From contig DAOUET010000131.1 of NCBI GenBank assembly GCA_034430155.1, forward strand, positions 1-10,487: DNA of 10,487 nucleotides. The letters run 5' to 3'. Both the position numbers and the translations under genes were made by a program. The notes beneath the pieces are model-generated. The model was not told the DNA's origin. It did not search any database and was given only the letters and a program-made list of their open reading frames with translations. The stretch comes from DAOUET01 sp034430155. GTDB lineage: Bacteria; Chloroflexota; Anaerolineae; Anaerolineales; UBA4823. Of the stretch, positions 7,774 to 10,487 are shown piece after piece; the first letter of the stretch is position 1, and every line of letters begins with the position of its first letter.

Positions 7774-8754
7774 ATGGCAACGACCAACCAAACTACCCTC
7801 CCCAACCTTCCCTGGGAAGAAAGACCAGCGGGGTGTGCGGAGGTCGTCTGGCGGTATAGCCAAAACCCGATCATCCCGCGCGATCTAATCCCTTCCTCCA
7901 ACAGCATTTTTAACAGCGCGGTGGTGCCATTTCAGGATGGCTTTGCCGGTGTTTTTCGTTGTGACAATAAAAAGCGCGAGATGAACCTGCACTGCGGCCG
8001 GAGCATCGATGGCATCCACTGGGAAATCAATCACGCACCGATTGAGTGGGCCAGTGACGATGCAAGCATCGCCCGTTTCCAGTATCGCTATGACCCCCGC
8101 GTGGTCTGGTTGGAAGACCGCTACTACGTCACCTGGTGCAATGGCTACCATGGCCCCACCATCGGGATCGGTTATACGCACGATTTCGAAACCTTCTACT
8201 TCCTGGAAAACACCCTGCTGCCCTACAACCGGAACGGTGTGCTCTTCCCCCGAAAAATCAACGGTAAGTACCTCATGCTCAGCCGCCCCAGCGATCGGGG
8301 ACATACTCCTTTTGGCGACATATTTCTAAGTCAGAGTTACGATCTCATTCATTGGGGAGAACATCGCTTCGTAATGGCTCCTAAAGCTGGTTGGCAGAGT
8401 ACGAAAATCGGCGCTGGCCCGGTCCCGATTGAAACCTCAGAAGGCTGGTTGTTGTTTTATCACGGGGTGATCACTTCCTGCAACGGGTTCGTTTACAGTT
8501 TTGGCGCAGCCCTACTCGACCTCGACCAGCCCTGGAAAGTGATCTACCGCACCGCTCCATATCTACTCTCCCCACAAACCTATTACGAGTGTGTTGGCGA
8601 CGTGCCCAACGTGGCATTTCCCTGCGCAGCCCTTTACGACCAGCCCTCCGGGCGCCTCGCTATATACTACGGGGGCGCCGATACCGTGACGGCTTTGGCA
8701 TTTACTCGGATGGATGAGGTCATTGAATTCGTCAAGAACAACTCCGAATTGTAG
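7774..8754 (+). CDS. GH130 beta-1,4-mannosyl-glycoside phosphorylase (UhgbMP-like, subfamily 2 type)
   Basis: 326 residues, a five-bladed propeller enzyme by family. GH130 phosphorylases split a beta-1,4-linked mannosyl unit with phosphate, giving alpha-mannose 1-phosphate plus the acceptor (glucose, mannose or GlcNAc by subtype). NPIIPRDLIPSSNSIFNSAV at 31-50 and YDPRVVW with catalytic Asp107 are diagnostic. Arg62, Arg153, Arg171 (SRPSDRGHTPFGD), Lys211 (KIGAGP) and His230 (YHGV) match the phosphate-binding set I recall from the human-gut enzyme UhgbMP. Overall resemblance to that enzyme is strong, which points to mannosyl-GlcNAc or mannooligosaccharide phosphorolysis rather than the strict mannosyl-glucose subfamily. 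Context beside cellobiose phosphorylase suggests glucomannan fragments instead, so substrate remains uncertain. No signal peptide. It starts three bases after the GH1 stop with no clear ribosome binding site, which fits translational coupling. It is the last enzyme gene of the cluster; no obvious terminator follows. Confidence 0.93.
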   Translation: MATTNQTTLPNLPWEERPAGCAEVVWRYSQNPIIPRDLIPSSNSIFNSAVVPFQDGFAGVFRCDNKKREMNLHCGRSIDGIHWEINHAPIEWASDDASIARFQYRYDPRVVWLEDRYYVTWCNGYHGPTIGIGYTHDFETFYFLENTLLPYNRNGVLFPRKINGKYLMLSRPSDRGHTPFGDIFLSQSYDLIHWGEHRFVMAPKAGWQSTKIGAGPVPIETSEGWLLFYHGVITSCNGFVYSFGAALLDLDQPWKVIYRTAPYLLSPQTYYECVGDVPNVAFPCAALYDQPSGRLAIYYGGADTVTALAFTRMDEVIEFVKNNSEL

Positions 8755-8834
8755 CTAAAAAATCTAAGGGTTTCCTGCTGCAAAGGTCGAATCCAATCCC
8801 TCCAGAGCTCTAAATACTCCAATATCCTGAGGCG

Positions 8835-8874
8835 CCTGTTAGACCATTATAAAATCTCTTTCCTCTCTAACAGG
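8835..8874. repeat. 9-bp perfect inverted repeat (CCTGTTAGA / TCTAACAGG)
   Basis: The arms at 8835-8843 and 8866-8874 are perfect complements separated by 22 bases. The loop includes ATTATA (8846-8851), which reads TATAAT on the minus strand, but no matching -35 box stands upstream of it on that strand. No T-run follows on either strand, so it is not a classic terminator. It could be an operator, a remnant end of a small mobile element, or an mRNA hairpin behind the GH130 gene. Confidence 0.4.
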
Positions 8875-8940
8875 ATGCAGCAACAGGTGGTGGAGATTCA
8901 GCCTGACAAGGTTACCGGAGTAAATTTCACCATCAAATAG
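8875..8940 (+). pseudogene. Possible C-terminal relic of a carboxypeptidase-regulatory-like protein
   Basis: Read from ATG at 8875 the frame gives 21 residues ending VVEIQPDKVTGVNFTIK before TAG at 8938-8940. That ending resembles the last strand of carboxypeptidase-regulatory-like beta-sandwich domains (pattern V.V.PG.VTGV.FTL). The same frame is open back to the GH130 stop at 8752-8754, 61 codons without an interruption, but that stretch is not recognisable. A decayed gene end is one explanation; chance is the other. No ribosome binding site is convincing. Confidence 0.2.
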
Positions 8941-9212
8941 CCTACTCGATATCGTTAAGCAAGGCCCTGGCCACCGCTCTCAATCAAAGGTACCTTACAT
9001 CAAATCGTTTCTGACTTGGTTAAACAGCTTAGGTTTCAAGTCCAGCCATCTTTACGGTAAACCGATTAATAAACTGTTTAGGGACGACTTCGTCGACATC
9101 CATGATATATATTAGAAAAGACGATACCAGGGATTGGGTCATGCTTGTATTAATCATACTTCCGGGAAAAGCACTTTCTGATTATCTTTGATGGAAAGGG
9201 CCATCAGGGCTG

Positions 9213-9232
9213 TTGGTCTTATCCACGACCAA
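9213..9232. repeat. Short inverted repeat TTGGTC-N8-GACCAA upstream of msrB
   Basis: Perfect 6-bp arms at 9213-9218 and 9227-9232 lie 20 bases upstream of the TATAAA box at 9252-9257. Position and symmetry would suit a regulator-binding site overlapping the -35 region. It is short enough to be chance. Confidence 0.25.
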
Positions 9233-9251
9233 GAAATCAGGATAGAAATGG

Positions 9252-9285
9252 TATAAAATATAGGGAAAGTGAAAAACAATGGAGA
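9252..9285 (+). promoter_or_regulatory. Probable msrB promoter -10 region and ribosome binding site
   Basis: TATAAA at 9252-9257, inside TATAAAATAT, is a good -10 candidate that would give a leader of roughly 30 bases. The -35 region at the expected distance (about 9229-9234) is poor, so the promoter may need an activator or be weak. GGAGA at 9281-9285 is a strong ribosome binding site six bases before the ATG at 9292, and it settles the msrB start. Confidence 0.4.
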
Positions 9286-9291
9286 AAGTAT

Positions 9292-9708
9292 ATGAATAAA
9301 GAAAAAATATTCAAATCAGACAAAGAATGGAAACAAGAACTAACCCCAGAACAGTACTGGGTGATGAGGCAGAAGGGCACAGAGCGACCCTTCACCGGTA
9401 AATACAACCAGACCAAAGAGCATGGCATATATCGGTGTGCAGCCTGCGGTAATGTGCTCTTTAAGTCCGATACGAAATACAACTCGGGCAGCGGCTGGCC
9501 CAGTTTTTGGGCTCCCGCCGAGGAAGACAACATCGAGACCCACGCTGATGATAGTCTGGGCATTCACCGCACCGAGGTGGTTTGTAGCCAATGCAGCGCT
9601 CACCTGGGGCATGTGTTTGAAGACGGTCCCAAGCCTACCGGATTACGCTACTGCATCAATTCGGTAGCTCTGAACCTGGATAAAGGTTCGGACGAAAATG
9701 GAAAATAA
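9292..9708 (+). CDS. msrB: Peptide methionine-R-sulfoxide reductase MsrB
   Basis: 138 residues, normal for a free-standing MsrB. It reduces the R isomer of methionine sulfoxide in oxidised proteins back to methionine, with thioredoxin as usual electron donor, in the cytoplasm (no signal peptide). Family signatures run in order: GTERPFTGKY (29-38), structural zinc cysteines Cys49 and Cys52, SGSGWPSFW (65-73), RTEVVC with Cys98 and Cys101, HLGHVFEDGPKPTG (104-117), and RYCINS with the catalytic Cys121. These five are the only cysteines. Ser66 stands where many two-cysteine MsrBs have a resolving Cys (GCGWPSF), so this looks like a one-cysteine enzyme. It appears to start its own transcription unit after the long spacer, and the TfoX-domain gene begins two bases after its stop. 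Confidence 0.97.
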   Translation: MNKEKIFKSDKEWKQELTPEQYWVMRQKGTERPFTGKYNQTKEHGIYRCAACGNVLFKSDTKYNSGSGWPSFWAPAEEDNIETHADDSLGIHRTEVVCSQCSAHLGHVFEDGPKPTGLRYCINSVALNLDKGSDENGK

Positions 9709-9710
9709 GC

Positions 9711-10040
9711 ATGCCTTACGACGAAAACTTAGCGCAACGCCTCCGTGAAATCTTTATTAAACAGCCTGATATAGATGAAAAAAAGATGTTTGGCGGCGTC
9801 GGGTTCCTGCTGCACGGCAACATGGCCTGTGGTGTGTATAAGGATGATCTGATCGTGCGCGTAGGAGCAGACCAGCATGAGGCTGCCCTGAAACGAGCTC
9901 ACACCAGGGTGTTTGACATCACCGGCAGGGCCATGAAAGGCTGGATAATGGTCGAACCCAGCAGCCTTTCTTCAGACCTTGATTTGGAAATGTGGGTGCA
10001 GAAAGGTATTGACTATGCCCTATCCTTGCCGCCGAAATAA
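9711..10040 (+). CDS. Stand-alone TfoX N-terminal-domain protein
   Basis: 109 residues consisting of one TfoX/Sxy N-terminal domain. The family core KKMFGGVGFLLHGNMACGVY spans 24-43, followed by a DDLIVRVG strand (45-52), a conserved-type GRAMKGWIMVEP segment (72-83) and a closing amphipathic helix (about 90-105). Full-length Sxy/TfoX competence regulators are about twice this length with a second helical domain, which is absent here, so a role in competence should not be assumed. The function of single-domain members is poorly known. The gene starts two bases after the msrB stop, with a weak GGA (9700-9702) ribosome binding site inside msrB, so it is very probably co-expressed with msrB. No transmembrane segment or signal peptide is visible. 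Confidence 0.88.
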   Translation: MPYDENLAQRLREIFIKQPDIDEKKMFGGVGFLLHGNMACGVYKDDLIVRVGADQHEAALKRAHTRVFDITGRAMKGWIMVEPSSLSSDLDLEMWVQKGIDYALSLPPK

Positions 10041-10345
10041 GTCGAGCATTCATGGGATCATGATTACTTTTCAACCAGAGGAAACCACACCTTCCGGGCG
10101 ATAAGCTATCCCCAAAAGAGCTTCACAAGGCAATTGTAAAATCGGGTCGAAAAAGGGGGCCACCCATCCTTAGAGGGCTCATTTCCTCTAAAATAACCAC
10201 AAAAAAAGCCGGTACAAACCTGAAAGATAAGACTATAATCAAAACCGGTCCCCGAGCAAGGAATTATTCATCAAGACATTTCATCTTGCCTTGAACCTGA
10301 TGACTGGTATCTTGATTTACCTTTTCCATTCTTTAAAGCTAGTAG
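10041..10345. other. Gene-poor stretch downstream of the TfoX-domain gene
   Basis: About 300 bases with no recognised gene. It holds a hairpin TTAGAGG (10170-10176) / CCTCTAA (10185-10191) with an eight-base loop. A second hairpin is compound: CAAGG (10257-10261) / CCTTG (10289-10293) around CAAGA (10272-10276) / TCTTG (10284-10288). Neither is followed by a T-run on the + strand. An open frame of about 76 codons without any normal start codon ends at 10292-10294 and is not recognised. Confidence 0.5.
10209..10249 (+). promoter_or_regulatory. Possible -10 box TATAAT framed by CCGGT / ACCGG
   Basis: A perfect TATAAT lies at 10234-10239. The best -35 spacing (10211-10216, GGTACA) matches only three of six consensus bases. 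CCGGT (10209-10213) and ACCGG (10244-10248) form short inverted arms around it. It could drive the reading frame that starts at 10467, but at that distance it would leave a very long leader containing the palindrome. Confidence 0.2.
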
Positions 10346-10423
10346 TTACGCAGTTCAGGGGAAAATCGGGGGTGTTTGAGCGGGCGATGCCCAAACGCCC
10401 CCATCCTCCCACCAACTGCGTAA
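10346..10423. repeat. Long imperfect palindrome, possible insertion-sequence or MITE end
   Basis: Perfect 10-bp outer arms TTACGCAGTT (10346-10355) and AACTGCGTAA (10414-10423) enclose a strong inner stem, GGGGGTGTTT (10368-10377) with AAACGCCCCC (10393-10402) through one G-T wobble. A terminal GGGC-GAT-GCCC hairpin occupies 10382-10392. Partial pairing also joins 10359-10366 with 10403-10410 (six of eight). No T-run follows, so a terminator is not the obvious reading. The right arm continues as TGCGTAAGTCCTA, which from memory resembles termini of some bacterial insertion sequences. An ATG with a ribosome binding site lies 43 bases further on. Confidence 0.55.
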
Positions 10424-10466
10424 GTCCTAAAAGCATTAAAACCACGAGCAAGGGAGCGTAACAACT

Positions 10467-10487
10467 ATGTCGACCTTTTTCATTTTT
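10467..10487 (+). CDS. Start of an unidentified gene, truncated by window edge (possible transposase)
   Basis: ATG at 10467 opens a frame of seven codons (MSTFFIF) that runs off the window. AGGGAG at 10451-10456 is a good ribosome binding site ten bases upstream. The long palindrome just before it suggests, but does not show, that this is the first gene of an insertion sequence. Seven residues are not enough to name a family. Confidence 0.35.

Larger units (their letters stand above)
8755..9251. other. Gene-poor spacer between the sugar cluster and msrB
   Basis: About 500 bases without an intact recognisable gene, visibly more AT-rich and less codon-like than the flanks. There is no ORF with a normal start longer than about 60 codons on either strand. 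Separate entries describe a 9-bp inverted repeat, a possible gene relic and a 6-bp inverted repeat. A further open frame without ATG runs from about 8924 to its stop at 9113-9115; I do not recognise the peptide it would encode. I see no tRNA, no rRNA, no CRISPR repeats and no clear terminator with a T-run. Confidence 0.6.

Noticed and set aside
1365..8754. A new defence or secondary-metabolite system hidden in the cluster
   Set aside because: All genes here are full-length members of known carbohydrate-active families with intact catalytic motifs, and no extra domains are fused to them.
8755..9251. CRISPR array, tRNA or attachment site in the long spacer
   Set aside because: There are no regularly spaced direct repeats, no cloverleaf-like sequence and no tRNA 3' end repeat visible.
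9237..9563. Minus-strand open frame of 108 codons overlapping msrB
   Set aside because: It runs opposite conserved MsrB motifs; its hydrophobic C-terminal end is simply the complement of the AT-rich msrB leader.
10060..10104. ATG-initiated 14-codon frame after the TfoX-domain gene
   Set aside because: Too short, no ribosome binding site and no reason to think it is translated.
10064..10294. Open frame of about 76 codons, lysine- and arginine-rich
   Set aside because: It has no ATG, GTG or TTG start, no ribosome binding site and no recognisable motif; an open run of this length is not unusual by chance across six frames.

Overview
The window reads as an intracellular glycan-processing gene cluster from a bacterium. 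Every convincing gene lies on the + strand. The protein flavours and moderate base composition would fit an anaerobic, plant-glycan-using bacterium such as a Chloroflexota/Anaerolineae member or a Clostridium-like organism. That placement is inference from remembered family resemblance, because there is no rRNA or other marker gene here.

Left part (1-8754): five carbohydrate-active enzyme genes in a row. They are the C-terminal part of a GH3 beta-glucosidase-type hydrolase cut by the left edge, a GH94 cellobiose phosphorylase, a second and divergent GH94 phosphorylase, a GH1 beta-glucosidase, and a GH130 beta-1,4-mannosyl-glycoside phosphorylase. Gaps are 77, 19, 78 and 3 bases, so at least the two GH94 genes and the GH1-GH130 pair look co-transcribed. 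None of the four complete enzymes shows a signal peptide, so they should act in the cytoplasm on short imported oligosaccharides. GH94 and GH130 enzymes use phosphate to split beta-linked disaccharides into a sugar 1-phosphate plus a free sugar, which saves ATP; GH1 and GH3 hydrolyse what is left. A beta-linked glucan or glucomannan breakdown product pool (cellobiose, another beta-glucobiose, mannosyl-glucose or mannobiose) would supply all five. No transporter, regulator or secreted depolymerase is in view.

Middle (8755-9291): about 540 bases without a recognisable intact gene. It holds a 9-bp inverted repeat, open-frame scraps that may be gene relics (one ends like a carboxypeptidase-regulatory-type beta-sandwich strand), a 6-bp inverted repeat, and a plausible promoter and good ribosome binding site for the next gene.

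Right part (9292-10040): msrB (methionine-R-sulfoxide reductase, zinc type) and, two bases after its stop, a short stand-alone TfoX N-terminal-domain protein. These two look like a separate small operon unrelated to sugar metabolism.

Right edge (10041-10487): about 425 bases without a recognised gene, several small hairpins, then a long imperfect palindrome (10346-10423) whose outer arms are a perfect 10-bp inverted repeat. A good ribosome binding site and an ATG at 10467 follow, and that reading frame runs off the window. This may be the end of an insertion sequence followed by its transposase start, but only seven codons are visible.

The enzymes belong to known families. The most informative oddity is the second GH94 protein, which keeps the catalytic and most phosphate-site residues but has lost the acceptor-site glutamate of cellobiose phosphorylase and so probably acts on another disaccharide. 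I see no clearly undescribed system.
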